From positions 4,455,925 through 4,519,924 of the forward strand of contig CM053244.1 of assembly GCA_028583405.1 (NCBI GenBank): a stretch of 64,000 nucleotides of DNA. Reading direction: 5' to 3'. The notes beneath the pieces were generated by a model, which was not told the DNA's origin, did not search any database, and was given only the letters and a program-made list of their open reading frames with translations. Made by a program: the position numbers and the translations under genes. How positions within the stretch are numbered: position 1 is the stretch's first letter; each line of letters opens with the position of its first letter. Shown here piece by piece: positions 13,798 through 26,689 of the stretch. Source of the stretch: Pogonophryne albipinna (Eukaryota; Chordata; Actinopteri; Perciformes; Artedidraconidae).

Positions 13798-13869
13798 AAG
13801 TCGTTGGTCTTGGGGTGTGATTCTCGCTTAGGGTGCGAGAGGTCCCAGGTTCAAATCCTGGACGAGCCC
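13798..13869 (+). tRNA. tRNA-Pro(AGG)-like gene, probably degraded
   Basis: A 72-nt sequence with the D-arm GGTCTTGGGGTGTGATT, a 7-nt anticodon loop TTAGGGT giving anticodon AGG (Pro), and the T-arm CCAGG-TTCAAAT-CCTGG with all five pairs intact. The 3' acceptor strand ACGAGCC is normal, but the 5' strand is AAGTCGT, so the first three acceptor pairs are lost. I see no clear T-run terminator in the next 50 bases. It is most likely a tRNA-Pro pseudogene; a functional gene is less likely. Confidence 0.75.
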
Positions 13870-15244
13870 AGACCTATTAGCAGCTCATTGATATGTACTC
13901 AGGGGTTCTAACTTAAGTTACATGCCAAGTTAACCAAAGTCTAATATTGTTAAAAGTTGAGCAAACAATTTGACCAGGAAGACAATTTGCTCAGAATGTC
14001 TTTGTGGATAGCCCACTTTACCTACAGACTGTTCTCCTTCACACAGAGAAGAGCGCTGCGTTTCTTCATGTGTGGCTTCTTTCGGTCTGATTTCAGCCTT
14101 CAGATTTTAAAATGGACTCATGTATATTTTAAAGTCTTCACCCTTTTCAGTTATTGCTCTGTCTTATCTTAACATTTTAGGATGTTTCTTTTTTTAGGCT
14201 TCAACATCGTCATTACATTGAGTTCATTTTACCAACTGCTCATTTCTAAAGCAGTACCTGCATAATGCTTCCAATTGTATGTGACTTTAACATGTTAACT
14301 CCTTCTCTGCAGCTTTCTTGCTACATTTTAAACTCAGGAAAAATACAATTGGCTCCATCACAGTATTCATGAGCCTCTAAGCAGGGTTCATAAAACCCCT
14401 AGACAGAAAAGCCTATACAGTATGCAGACATTTAAAGTGGCGATTTATTTTGTTCAGAGGGCAAATCCTATATCCTTTCCTCTTCTCTCAGGTCTGCGGC
14501 ACTCTCCCTTTCTCTCATTACCCCTGTGCGTCAAATCTGCATGAGAATTGCACATCAGTAGCTCACAGAGGCAGAGTAGTAGCTTCCTATGAAGCCATAG
14601 AATATTCACACCGCCTGCAGGAAGTTATTTTAATGTGAGAATGGCAGGGGAGAAAGAATGAGAGTCCAGAGAGAGAGCAGGGAGAGAGATGAAGGGACAG
14701 CATAGACTGCTCCCCCTCTGGGCCGATGTGCTGCAGATGAAGCACCTTATGTTGAACTTAATACAGAATCTTTGCATTTCAATTTGTTTTGAACACACAA
14801 AGAAAATGGAGGGATGAACTGTTCATCTTACGAAAAGTGAAATGACCAAACAGGCAAACCAATCCTAGTTCTAGTGATGAAAATAAACTGAGTGCTGTTA
14901 TAAGTTCTTCAAAATGATCCAGTTTCATCAGTTGTTTTAATTTCAGATCAAACATGATCAAATGCAACAATCAAAGAAATGCATGTTGTGCTGCTCTCTG
15001 CAAAGCATGACTCAAGCTTGATGGTGAATCTGTTCAAGAGGCTTGGGGAGTAACGGATGACGTCATCGGGAGACAACCAAAGGTAACTGGATTCCCTTTG
15101 AGTGACGTCAAAACATAGATTTTTAAATTTAGATTGTGGATTACAACGTTAGTAAAACACTAGAAAGAGCATCTGTTTGTTGTAAAGGATCAGATGTTCT
15201 CTCTTCTCTGTCAGCTGAACTGTTGGATAACGCTTTCAGAGTGA
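13870..15244. other. No recognisable feature
   Basis: AT-rich unassigned DNA with a purine-rich patch at 14640-14700. No gene or window-level repeat was seen. Confidence 0.5.
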
Positions 15245-15535
15245 GTCTATACGCCTACTGCCTGGATCTGCTTCATGGTTTCCACTCTCTTTGCTTCATT
15301 ATCAATTCAGCAGGTGAACCTATGTGTTCATAAAACACTGTGTGAGTTCAACTACAATATGTAATAGACTCAAACAGAGCATTTCCATGTTCCTATTTTC
15401 TAAGGTTGCCTTCAATAATACACTTCAGTACAAATCATCTTAGTATTGTTTATTTGCATTGCATTTGAAATGTATGCAACACAAAATAAATGGAAAGTAA
15501 TCAGGTTATATCACATTACAGGTAGCTAGTAAACG
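15245..15535 (+). repeat. Dispersed repeat family B, copy 1
   Basis: Matches 55983-56325 in the same orientation. Shared pieces include CTATACGCCTACTGCCTGGAT, ATACACTTCAGTA and CATTACAGGTAGCTA. It has no coding content and its class is unknown. Confidence 0.75.
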
Positions 15536-16405
15536 TAAAGGATCCCTCCCAACGCTGGATCTCTCTTTCTCTCTTTCTGAAATACTACGTGCAAGGTCAC
15601 TTTCCACCAACGCCCTACGCAAAGTAGGCCATTTGATCCAATGCAGGATGAGTGGCACTAACACTAACTATATTGAGAGAAACGTAGTGAATATATAAAC
15701 TTTGAAAAACAGGGACTGAATACACGGATATCTTTAGAACTTTAGCGTGAAAGAGTCTGCAGTGGCCATTTATCACCGATAACCCAGCACATATCTTCAG
15801 ACAGACGCTTTTTCTCTCCGTCCCCACGGGGACAGACGTGTCTCCTGTAGAGTGTGGCCACATGTGGCCCATATGCAGTCTGACAGATACATCAGGTGTT
15901 AGAAGACCTGGTGTTATTGAAAATCCAAGGTTGCATAAAAACAAACCAGGACAATGCTATCTGCCAACAACAGGAATTAGAAAAGAAGCACACTTTCATG
16001 CATTTTTGACAATAGTCATTTTTTTGTAATACTTGTTTATGGTCAAAATGGTTTTTTCTTTCCTGTAGTGGGTTTTATAGATTTGTGTGCATATAAATGT
16101 TCTGCTAAGGCTTGCATCGCAAAGTTCCCTCCAGAGAGAGTCTCCCGCCCCCCCCCCCCCCGTCTGAAACACCCCATTCCGACTCCTTTGTTTACTTCCG
16201 TAACATAATGACATCACTTTGTAATACTAACGCTCCAAGACATTGTAAGTTATGGACAAAGGGGTGGGACAGCTCTCAGCAGCTAACCAATCAGAGCAGA
16301 CTGGGCTCTGGTCTCAGACAGAGGGTGAAAAGAGGTGCTGCAGCACAGGCAGTATGAGCACAATCAAGAGCTTTTTGAACATTAAAGCATGGAGACATGT
16401 CCCAG
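15536..16405. other. No recognisable gene; poly(C) tract
   Basis: Unassigned, with a C homopolymer at about 16146-16160. Small frames have no known domain. Confidence 0.5.
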
Positions 16406-16411
16406 TAGGTC

Positions 16412-16980
16412 ATGGGGGTCAAACTCAAACACACAGTGGGCCAAAATAAAAAAATGGGTACTAGTCCAGGGCCGGACTGGTTCAATGTTTATTGCAGAAC
16501 TTATTGAAATGAACTTATTGCACATATTAAACCTAGAACTAACGAAGCTTCAATTATTGCCTATAAAAACAACATTAAACATTAAATAATCAGCTGCATT
16601 CATTTCTTATGGCTCTATCTGCAGCTTTTCCAGAGTCATTTCTTATGATTACATTTTTCCACAGGCCAACAACAGCTTCAACAAAACTATTCCCCTCAAA
16701 GAGAAACCAAACATGCCCTGTTGACGTGAGAGAGAAAGTGCAGAAGGAAACATCCATTAAACTCAGTGTGCTGCTCTGTGATGCTAGTTCAGATACTTGG
16801 CTTCTCATCTTGGGTGCAAGGTCATCAATGTTTGGGCTCAGGCTCTGAGCTGAGGAGACCCTCAGGATGGAGTGAAGGTGTGCGTGCAATATACCGGAGG
16901 GCCAGATCTAACAGTAATTACAAATTATCCTGCGGGCCGAAATTAAATCCACCAAGGGCCTGATTTGGCCCCCGTGCTCT
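16412..16980 (+). mobile_element. hAT-like non-autonomous element, right end lost
   Basis: The left portion GGGGGTCAAACTCAAACAC, then GGGCCAAAATAAAAAAATGG, and the right portion with GCGGGCCGAAATTAAATCC and GATTTGGCCCCC fit a common vertebrate hAT MITE type (remembered motif). The right terminus is replaced by the 57-bp satellite, so no target duplication can be shown. Confidence 0.55.
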
Positions 16981-18590
16981 AGAGACACTACACACTGATA
17001 TACACCTGAACATCAGCAGGAGAGGACTCTTTAAAGTAGAGACACTACATACTGATATACACCTGAACATCAGCAGGAGAGGACTCTTTAAAGTAGAGAC
17101 ACTACATACTGATATACACCTGAACATCAGCAGGAGAGGACTCTTTAAAGTAGAGACACTACATACTGATATACACCTGAACATCAGCAGGAGAGGACTC
17201 TTTAAAGTAGAGGCACTACATACTGATATACACCTGAACATCAGCAGGAGAGGACTCTTTAAAGTAGAGACACTACATACTGATATACACCTGAACATCA
17301 GCAGGAGAGGACTCTTTAAAGTAGAGACACTACATACTGATATACACCTGAACATCAGCAGGAGAGGACTCTTTAAAGTAGAGACACTACATACTGATAT
17401 ACACCTGAACATCAGCAGGAGAGGACTCTTTAAAGTAGAGGCACTACATACTGATATACACCTGAACATCAGCAGGAGAGGACTCTTTAAAGTAGAGGCA
17501 CTACATACTGATATACACCTGAACATCAGCAGGAGAGGACTCTTTAAAGTAGAGACACTACATACTGATATACACCTGAACATCAGCAGGAGAGGACTCT
17601 TTAAAGTAGAGACACTACATACTGATATACACCTGAACATCAGCAGGAGAGGACTCTTTAAAGTAGAGACACTACATACTGATATACACCTGAACATCAG
17701 CAGGAGAGGACTCTTTAAAGTAGAGACACTACATACTGATATACACCTGAACATCAGCAGGAGAGGACTCTTTAAAGTAGAGGCACTACATACTGATATA
17801 CACCTGAACATCAGCAGGAGAGGACTCTTTAAAGTAGAGGCACTACATACTGATATACACCTGAACATCAGCAGGAGAGGACTCTTTAAAGTAGAGACAC
17901 TACATACTGATATACACCTGAACATCAGCTGCTGATGATCAGCAGGAGAGGACTCTTTAAAGTAGAGACACTACGTACTGATATACACCTGAACATCAGC
18001 AGGAGAGGACTCTTTAAAGTAGAGACACTACATACTGATATACACCTGAACATCAGCAGGAGAGGACTCTTTAAAGTAGAGACACTACGTACTGATATAC
18101 ACCTGAACATCAGCAGGAGAGGACTCTTTAAAGTAGAGACACTACATACTGATATACACCTGAACATCAGCAGGAGAGGACTCTTTAAAGTAGAGACACT
18201 ACATACTGATATACACCTGAACATCAGCAGGAGAGGACTCTTTAAAGTAGAGACACTACATACGGATATACACCTGAACATCAGCAGGAGAGGACTCTTT
18301 AAAGTAGAGACACTACATACTGATATACACCTGAACATCAGCAGGAGAGGACTCTTTAAAGTAGAGGCACTACATACTGATATACACCTGAACATCAGCA
18401 GGAGAGGACTCTTTAAAGTAGAGACACTACATACTGATATACACCTGAACATCAGCAGGAGAGGACTCTTTAAAGTAGAGACACTACATACTGATATACA
18501 CCTGAACATCAGCAGGAGAGGACTCTTTAAAGTAGAGACACTACATACTGATATACACCTGAACATCAGCAGGAGAGCACTCTTTAAATA
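16981..18590. repeat. 57-bp satellite, about 28 copies
   Basis: Units of 57 bp (CACTACATACTGATATACAC, CTGAACATCAGCAGGAGAGG, ACTCTTTAAAGTAGAGA) are repeated about 28 times with very few substitutions. A 14-bp insertion near 17931-17944 (TGCTGATGATCAGC) breaks the array once. Since 57 is a multiple of 3 and a frame without stops exists on each strand, the array reads as 19-residue protein repeats on both strands. There are no flanking coding exons, so this is satellite DNA rather than a gene. Confidence 0.97.
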
Positions 18591-20972
18591 CTGGATACAA
18601 AGGCGGGAAAATGCTGTCTATTCGCTACACAAAGATGAACGAATCTCTACGAGTGTTCAACAAAACGAAGCATTCCACTCCGACTACGGCTGGGTTGATC
18701 CCTCTTGCCCCACATACTCTTTGTCGTCTTCTCATCCTCTAGAGAAAGAGGGATTGGGAGAAAACCGAAGAAGTACAATAATACTAATTCATAACTGCAA
18801 GTCTGTTTAAAGACAAGCTCTCTTCCTTTGGTTTACACCCAATCCACTTGGAAGAAGAAAAGAGGGAGGTGTGAATGTGCATGTGAGGAAAATAAAGAGG
18901 ACTTAAAGAAAAGGGACATGAAGGAGAAGTGTGAGTCAAATTAAGGAGAGACTTGAATGTAAATACATATTGAAGTAAAAGGAATTACAGAATGAGGAAG
19001 GAATGATAAAGAATGGAGAGGTAGAGACTGAGAATTCAGGTAAGTCAATCCACTTCATCTTCGATCTGACAACGCTCAGTATGTTGGGGGGTAACCCCAG
19101 GGGAGGAGGGGGTGACAGATGGAAGCAAGGGTCGGGATGATAGCGGTAGACAGAGTTTGTAGGTCATCTTTTTTTACCTACAAAGGGGTTGAGCAAGCAG
19201 AGGCGTACAGAAAAGAAAGCTTCAATGCTGATGTTCTTTGTGTTTTATCGAGCTGATACCTTTCATATATTGGTTAGCAGAAATGCCCAGTAAAGGTGTT
19301 CCTGGTTCCCAACTGGTCTACCCTTAGAATCAACATTTCCTTTTGACAGTCATGAATCAAAGCCTAACTGCTGTTCAAAACTACATACACATGCATTCAG
19401 GCTTAGAAAACACCCATTAAAACACCTTGTTAAGCTAGCTTGTTTTTCTATGACTCCCTCAGAATGGAACAGGTCAAGAGCTTTGGACCACGACCAACGA
19501 GTTAATACCTAGCCAATTCACATGGAATGGACCACTATTTGAATGCAGATATTTGGTATTATTTTATATTTGTGTGCAAAACCTTTCACGTCTCAGGAAA
19601 GATTGACATCCTGATAGGAGACACAGTGTGAATGTCTGCATGCCTGAGACAGAACATACAGCTGCCTGCACAGCTGCCATTTTTACTAACCAGGAACAAG
19701 ATCCAAGCACAGAATGTGAGATGCCCAATCACGGATGGCAAGACAAAACAAGTTAGCAGTAGTGCAATTGACATCCGGGGAACAACGAAAACCCATCCCC
19801 CATGTCAAATCGGACATGATTTGATGCCATGCTTCCGACAAAGAGAAATACCTCGAAAAGGTCAACCGTGTTTGCAACCAGGAGAAGGCATCTCTGTAGA
19901 CATTCTATAAAACCATTTTCACTGCATTGGTTAACGGAACATATGACCAGAGGCTATGCAAAATACAAAGTCTCTTGATGCAAAATGTAATCATTTTTCC
20001 AGCAGCAATCTGCCACATTGTCTCGTTATACCACCTAGGTGTAGAAGTAACTTGTTTCTCATTAGCGTCCTTGGAAATGCCACGGTTCGCTCTCGCTTTA
20101 GTTGCCTCAGGGTACGAGTGTGATGGCAGCACCATACTCTCAAAGTACATTTGAAAGGACCAAAGACCTAATAGACCACGGTGTTTTGTCAGGGTGCAAA
20201 CAAAAGACACACAAATGATATTTCATTTTGTCTATTTGAAGTTCATCATAGAGGTTGATCCACACAAAATACACTCTTCTCTGATTCTGTCTCTAAAGTT
20301 GAATGAAACCGATGGTAGCCCAAGCTCTTTACGACATTAGCCCAGTTCTCATCACCCAGCTGTTGAGCCGCTCCCAAGAGAATAGAAAAGAGGGGCCTAT
20401 TTGAAGCATCTATCTAATGCCGCTTTATTTGCTTTCCATTAAAGTAATATGTCTGTGCGGTTTCATACTGAAACAGTGAGATAATATTGATGTCCTAGAT
20501 CTTTAAAGTCAAACTGCAAGTCTCAGTTGATGCGATTAGCATAGTTTTCATCATTGTGAATTTCATTTCTTTCTTTTTTTCATCAAGGTAAATTATTTAA
20601 AGCTTTCTTTTATTCTGTTAGGATCTGCTGAGTGTGCCTGCTTTTCTCACACATTTATACAGCTGTAAACATTCAGCTGGGAAATAATACCATTGTTCTC
20701 TCGTGTCCGAAACGGAGCAGCATCACACGGGCCTCTCAAGGTTAGGTTAGACAGAAAATCCCTGTGTATTATTTTAATTAAGATATTAGTGTTTCTACGT
20801 TGACTAAATCCCACAGAACCTCACATTCCTACTAGACTTCTACAGGGCCGAAAACCAAGTGACTTTCAGAACCACAGTTTCAATAGCCAAAGTTATTTAA
20901 TGAATTAACAATGAATTGTATCCTTCAATGAGTAATACATGCTACATCCGTGACCAATTTGTCCTGTGATCT
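18591..20972. other. No recognisable feature
   Basis: About 2.4 kb without repeat matches elsewhere in the window. Small frames only. Confidence 0.5.
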
Positions 20973-21257
20973 GTATTTATTAGGGATGTAGCGATACCAA
21001 AAACCCACGGTACGATAATATCGCGATAAAAAGTCCACGGTACGATATTTATCGCAATATTGAAGAAAAAAATGTGAATTTTTTTTTAACATTTTTTTTT
21101 ACTTGAATTTTTTTTTCTTTATTAAATAATAAATCTGATTTGTACAGCATTTTATAGGATAGTAGTATTTTAAAGTGTCAACAATATAATAATCAGACCC
21201 TGCAAAGAATAAATCAAGTTTCACTTTAGTTTTTCAAGTAACTCAACTCTAACTCAC

Positions 21258-21446
21258 TCACTCAGCGTCACCAAGGTTATCTTTTAGGAATATGAGCATG
21301 TCCACATTTCCAGGTAGAAGCTGGGATGTTTGGGCGTTTGCAAAATCCCCTGCTGTGGAAACAACCCTCTTGCTTGGTACTGATGTTGCTGGGACAGAGA
21401 GATATGCTTTGGCCATGGGTGACAGCAGAGGGTCAAACTGTGCATT
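21258..21446 (-). pseudogene. hAT transposase C-terminal dimerisation domain
   Basis: On the minus strand the last ~60 codons read like a hATC (dimerisation) domain: PLLSPMAKAYLSVPATSVPS, then RVVSTAGDF, ending in VDMLIFLKDNLGDAE and a stop at the element's left part. The known family pattern is yLsvPatSvpsERvFStAGd...L.p.nvd.LiFLk.N. The Glu before Arg is Lys here. The N-terminal BED finger and RNase H-like core are absent. This is an internally deleted remnant. Confidence 0.88.
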
Positions 21447-21559
21447 GTCCCTCCACCACTTCAACAACAATACCGTTGTTGCCAAGAAGGTGAGGCTTAT
21501 TGACAGAGATATAGATATACTGTTGGTACTTGTCCATGTCTCTAGGTGTGTACATGTAG

Positions 21560-21715
21560 CCCTGTAAATACCATGTCCTTTTGTGTTCTGTTGTTTTATG
21601 TTCATGTTGTAACCTACTTGCTGCCATGTTGGACAGGTCTCCCTTGAAAAAGAGATCGATGATCTCAATGGGACCATCTGGTTAAATAAAGGTTTAAAAA
21701 ATATATATATTTAAA
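21560..21715 (+). mobile_element. LINE 3' end inserted in the hAT element
   Basis: The text CTTGCTGCCATGTTGGACAG, AAAAGAGATCGATGATCTCA, ATGGGACCATCTGGTTAAAT and then AAAGG with an A/T-rich tail is the typical 3' UTR end of a fish LINE. It is severely 5'-truncated and on the plus strand, opposite to the transposase remnant beside it. Confidence 0.65.
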
Positions 21716-22139
21716 AAAAATTATAAAAAATCGCTGTAGATTTCGTCAGCCTCACGACGGTATTGAGACATTTATTTACTGCGATATTCGATATATCGTT
21801 ACATCCCTAGTATTTATCATGCCACTGCTACCTGGCATTTGCTGCTTTGGAATCATTCCTATGAAGTCTAGCTTCTGTTCAGGTTACATCCAAATCAGAC
21901 TCTTCCTTCATTTGTCTTTGTGTAAAGCTTGGGTTGGAATGTAGCTTGCTGGTGATCAGAGTGATTTTTAACTTCATAGGAGGTAAAGCTAAAAGCAAGC
22001 AAATCCAGTTTGTTGCTACTATGAACAACCACAGCAAGTAAGTACGTAGATATTTTATTTTTGTACGTACAGTTCGAGCAAGATATAGTACAGGTCACTG
22101 TTGTTTTCTGTCCGACAAGTTTTCTTGTCTACCTGTTAA

Positions 22140-22670
22140 AGGGGACCTATCATGCAAAATGCACTTAGTGATGTCTTTTATACATGAATATGTGTCCCCG
22201 GTGTGTCAGGGAACTCACCAAGTGTCAGAAAAAACAACCCTCTCTCTTTTCCTCCGTACCCAAATCTCTAAAAACGGGGGTACAACGGAGCTGATCCAGA
22301 TTTGCGTCAGATATGACGTAATATCGACAATGCAGACCCACGGCACTATCAGAAAGTTGCTATCAGAAACAATGCCCGACTGTTTTGGACGTAATATGGT
22401 CTTTGTTTACATTAGCATCGCTAACACTCAGAGCTAACCAGTACTGGAGAGAGTGTGTTCAAAAAAGCAGGAAATAAACAAAGGAACCTTGTAGTAAACC
22501 TACACTCACAGAATCGGCCCTTCTCTAACAGGGCTGAAATAGAGGGATATGAGGCATGTCTAAAATGCATGTTTGGTATTTTGAGCATTAAACATCAGAT
22601 ATGTTTTTTATATGTTTGTATATACCTGAGACCCATACTATATGCCTAAACATAGCATGATAGGAGATCT
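22140..22670. mobile_element. TTAA-bounded MITE (AGGGGACCTATCATGC family)
   Basis: Flanked by TTAA at 22136-22139 and 22671-22674. The left end is AGGGGACCTATCATGC; the right end in reverse complement is AGATCTCCTATCATGC. TTAA duplication is the hallmark of piggyBac-type transposition. There is no transposase. The 531-bp interior is unassigned. Confidence 0.85.
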
Positions 22671-22674
22671 TTAA

Positions 22675-24112
22675 CATTTCCCCCCAATTAGACTTGTGTG
22701 CAAGGTCTTCATGTTAAGATCTCATTAATGAACATGGTTAGTGTAATGCCAATTTGACCAATGGGATGTCCTGACTGCCGACATAGACAAGATGAATAGT
22801 TTTGAGGAGACAGATATTGCAACCAAATGATTACAAAAAGCTTTCAAAAAGGTCTCCTGATGGCCTGAGGCAGAAGTTGCCCCTATTGACATTTCATATG
22901 ACCTTTTGAATTGGTTTCAGCCAGTGGTGATTCATAGTGTTGAATTGTATTACTTGTTGTTGATGTCCTTTTAGCTGCATCACGTACCCTGGCCTGCACT
23001 TGGGAACAGAACTCGCAGGAAGTGTCAAAAGAGATCGAGCTAAAATACTCGCCGTAGCGCTGACAGATATGAAAAATGTTGAACAACTTGGAAATCAGAT
23101 TGTCACTAACAGTTTCTACTCCCGTGGATTCAGCCCCCTTGTCACAGCACTGCAGTCAACTTATTGGAACTTGACAGCAGGAATACCCCGAGGAGTCTCT
23201 CCGGTGGAGTGCGAGTGATTTAACATTGATGCCAGTATATTTTGAGATTTTCAAAGCCACCATGAATGGGTGTAACCGTTTCTCCAGCCCTGAGATAAAC
23301 CTTTATTTGAACACGGAAACAACTGACATCAAGGACATGTGAAACAGTCATGTAAAGTCGGCCGTTGAAGGAAAAGTGCCACTTGACACTCTTGACACTC
23401 ACCCATGGGAAATGAACCAGACACTTCAGTAAATCTGTTGCAGTTATAGCTACCGGACACACTGTAGCTCCAAACTCCTTCCTTTTATGAAAGTATCAGA
23501 AACGCCAAGTTCCCCCGTCTGAAACAAACTAGAGTCAAAGTGCCATTTGACTCTTCACTGTGCTGGGATTAACCTACTTTCTACAATGCAGTGAAGTCAC
23601 ACAGATTTGACAGTTTTACCCGCCAGGCTCTTGTGAAATGTGAACTGGACTGACCTCTTTGCTTTGAAATGTCTGCTTTTCTAAGAAGCAAAGGAAAACT
23701 GACAACGTGTTGTGTGCTTGGTGCTGTTTCCCAAGGCATAGAGGAGCTATGATATCTCTGTACCGTTTCAAAATGTACTAAAGCCAATACAAGTTGAGTC
23801 ATTTTTGTGTTGGCTCTTTGGTGAGAAAGGGAAATGTTACAACCAACATCATTGTTTGTGTCCTTCCAACTGATCCGCATAACAATTACTCTTTGAAAAG
23901 TTACTTCTATGAGCTTTTCTGTTTTGCCACCGGGTTGATTTCTACTCAAGTTTAGGCATCTTCAACTACTTGGTTTAGACTTGGTTTGCACAACACCCAA
24001 ACAGAAATGACTTTGAGTTTACAGTATAACAAGCTCACAATGCCGATGCTTTTCAGGCATCTCCCCATGTTCACAATAGGTGGATGGGAATATCATTAGT
24101 TGTTGCCGATAT
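22675..24112. other. No recognisable feature
   Basis: Unassigned DNA with short frames only. Confidence 0.5.
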
Positions 24113-24114
24113 GT

Positions 24115-24308
24115 GTTTATTACATTTAGCTGATGCTTTAATCCAAAGCGATTTACAATGACCAATTACAGGGACATTCTCCGTGGAGTAACTAAGGGGT
24201 AAGTGTCTTACTCAAGGGCACACTAGTGGTGGTGTTCAAGGCAGGATTTGAACTCACAACCTTCCGATCTTCACCTCTCCTCACTATCCATTAGACCACC
24301 CCTACCCC
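24115..24308 (-). mobile_element. tRNA-derived SINE
   Basis: On the minus strand the 5' end is tRNA-like: an A-box region GGTGGTCTAATGGATAG and a B box in GTTGTGAGTTCAAATCC. It is followed by a body with CTTGAGTAAGACACTTACCC and a tail GTAAATCGCTTTGGATTAAA ending ATGTAAT. These parts in this order define a Pol III-type SINE common in fish. It depends on a partner LINE for mobility. Confidence 0.8.
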
Positions 24309-26169
24309 GTTTATATACGAAAGCTTTAGGCAAAGTCACAATTTGAAATGTTGAAGGCATTACAATAAAAGTCACGATGGAACAAAAGCCGATGGAATTG
24401 GTCGTCTAAGAGTACAAAATATTTCCATGTCCAAATGAACTATTAGATGATTCACCAGGTGAGTTCAAACGTTGACCTGCTTCTAGAAAATAAATTGTGT
24501 AAGGATCCCCAAAGTCACTCGAATGTGTCCTCTGGGAATGTATTCTGAATTAGATGTGGGTATTTTATGAGGAAACCAAAAACAATCTGCTTTAACGCTT
24601 TTACTTTCCAATGGTTTGTGTTTGTAGAACATACTTGCAGTCATTATTATAATGAACGAACAGTCATCATCTGCATAACCGGACCAACACCAGCTAAGCC
24701 TTTTAGCAACACTCTAATGCTTTTGTTATCATAGTGATTGTCATTGTTCTTGAGTGTGTCTGTTACAATGCAGCGGATCAAGCTCCGGTCATCCTTGTTG
24801 AATGTGTTCTAACTGTGACACTGCCAACAGTCACAAATACATGAGTGACTTTAACAGCAGTGTGATCTGGCACTAAATGAGTGGCTGTCACCCGATCCCT
24901 TCTGCTTTGTACGCATCACAGAGCACAGCAACACATGGTTGTGTTCCCTTTACTAGAAACTGGTTATTTATTTGAGTTCCATAATCATTTGATTCTCTGC
25001 AGTGAAAATAAGTAAAAGCGTACTGCTCCTAATACTAGGATGCGTCAAATGCAGTGTCTGATTGGTTTTCCAGATTTCCATAAGTGATTTTAGGATTGCT
25101 AAAATATGTGTATTATTTTAATAATACACATATGATAATATACTTTGGCAAATGTAGGCCTTGATGACATTTTGTCAGCCTTTTTACTATCTAATTGATT
25201 TTTTTACGATACTGAACAGTTTTCTCCATTTTATTATATATATAATTATATATTTTATGAATATATCGCAAACATTTTGTCATCATGAATTTTCCTCGCC
25301 ACGATTATTGTGTAATAAAGGACACCCTTAGACACATTATGGTTCATTTACAAATTAAACAAGTTCTGAATTTGTAATGAAACACTTTAAAGACTTCTCG
25401 CAGCTGTGGTCAGAAGCAATCCCAAGACTGCTCTGATCTGTCGGAGCCGTAATATATTTAGTAATTATGTTTAATACTTGTGAAATCACAGAGCTCTGGC
25501 TAATATGTGCCACTCGACACCTCACACCGCGCTGGGATTAGCCCACTTCTCTTCACTTTACAGACAGGACCACAGGGAAGTGACATCAGGAATATTCCCC
25601 TGGCACCCTCTAAAGGAGACACACATATGAGCCCCCTGAAGACACCTCGTCCTCCTCACACACCAGCATCCCAGCACTGATTCTAGTTCATTTACTTCCT
25701 TTTCATGAGAAAAAACACTCTTTTGTGAGGAAGAGACACCTTTTGGATGTGCGAGACAAAACGATTCCTTTCCTTGGTGTCTGTCTCTCCCTTGCCTCAC
25801 CAGCTTTTCCCCTCTCTCTCTCTGGCCCTTTCTGTTTCTTTAGAAGCTACAATGAAAGCAAAAAGAGCATTGCATCTTGGGTCGGCAGGTTTTTCAGATT
25901 GTCCTGGAGTCCCTTTGATATGGAAATGAAATGACTCCACTCAATGTCAGCTGAGGCACAATCCCAGTGTGAGTGGTTCCGGCATCTTTTTTAAGCTTCT
26001 TTGTCGCGCAAAACATTGTCAAGGGAGATGATGAGAGAGAAGACACAATCACAGTCGGATGATTACTGCTGGCCATTTTGCTGAGCGTTATTGAATTTGA
26101 TATGTCCACGCACACAAAGGGAACTCTTTCAAACAAATGCCTGGGGGAGCAGGTTTCGATAAACGCTGG
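24309..26169. other. No recognisable feature
   Basis: AT-rich unassigned DNA. Open frames near 25700-25930 have no recognised domain. Confidence 0.5.
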
Positions 26170-26473
26170 TTATGTCTCAAAGTGGCTTTGCTGTGGTTTC
26201 CCAAGAGTACATTGAGCTCACTCACCTGAAAAGTGACAGACTACAAAGCATACCACTGAAATACTGCAGTCCTAATGAGCACATCTGAACTGAGCTGTTG
26301 GAAGCTGTTGGAAGCTGTAGAAGCGTAGGGCTGTGTATCGACAAAGGCTTGCAAGGCAGGAGCAAACATAACCCTGGGCTAACAATTCAATACATTGTGA
26401 TATTATAGTTAAACTGTCATCAAATAAAGACGACAGCATTTGAATAAAATCCTCTCTAATTCTACTTCCTGTC
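26170..26473 (+). repeat. Duplicated segment, copy 1
   Basis: Direct repeat of 26874-27160, nearly identical. Copy 1 carries an extra GGAAGCTGTTG (tandem 11-mer) and an extra GACGACA-type insertion relative to copy 2. The start TTATGTCTCAAAGTGG and end CTACTTCCTGTC are shared. Confidence 0.93.
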
Positions 26474-26689
26474 TCAGTTCAAGTTTCTACGTTAGTGGAA
26501 GAGCCTGATGGCTGTACAAAGACACACAATGATATCTAGATTAGAGTTTATTAGGTAAAAGTCAATACCCATCTTTGCATGTAAAATATTATTGAAAAAA
26601 ACTCCAGCATCGCATGATAGCGCATACTATTGATATTCTTTACACCATTTGTCTGATGACATTTAAGAGTGGTGCAGTGATGACGTATT

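Larger units (their letters stand above)
20981..21809. mobile_element. hAT element with 8-bp target duplication
   Basis: The ends are inverted: TAGGGATGTAGCGATA at the left, and the right end in reverse complement reads TAGGGATGTAACGATA. The flanks are identical 8-bp copies GTATTTAT (20973-20980 and 21810-21817), the hAT hallmark. The inside holds the C-terminal part of a hAT transposase on the minus strand and a LINE 3' end. At 829 bp it is non-autonomous. Confidence 0.93.

Noticed and set aside
16981..18590. CRISPR-like array
   Set aside because: The whole unit is conserved with no variable spacers, and the DNA is eukaryotic. The same applies to the 37-bp array at 58604-59190 and the 17-bp array at 47968-48320.
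16918..18810. Long repeat-protein frames on both strands
   Set aside because: They come from the 57-bp satellite, whose length is a multiple of 3. There is no upstream start context or flanking exon, and the reverse strand is equally open.
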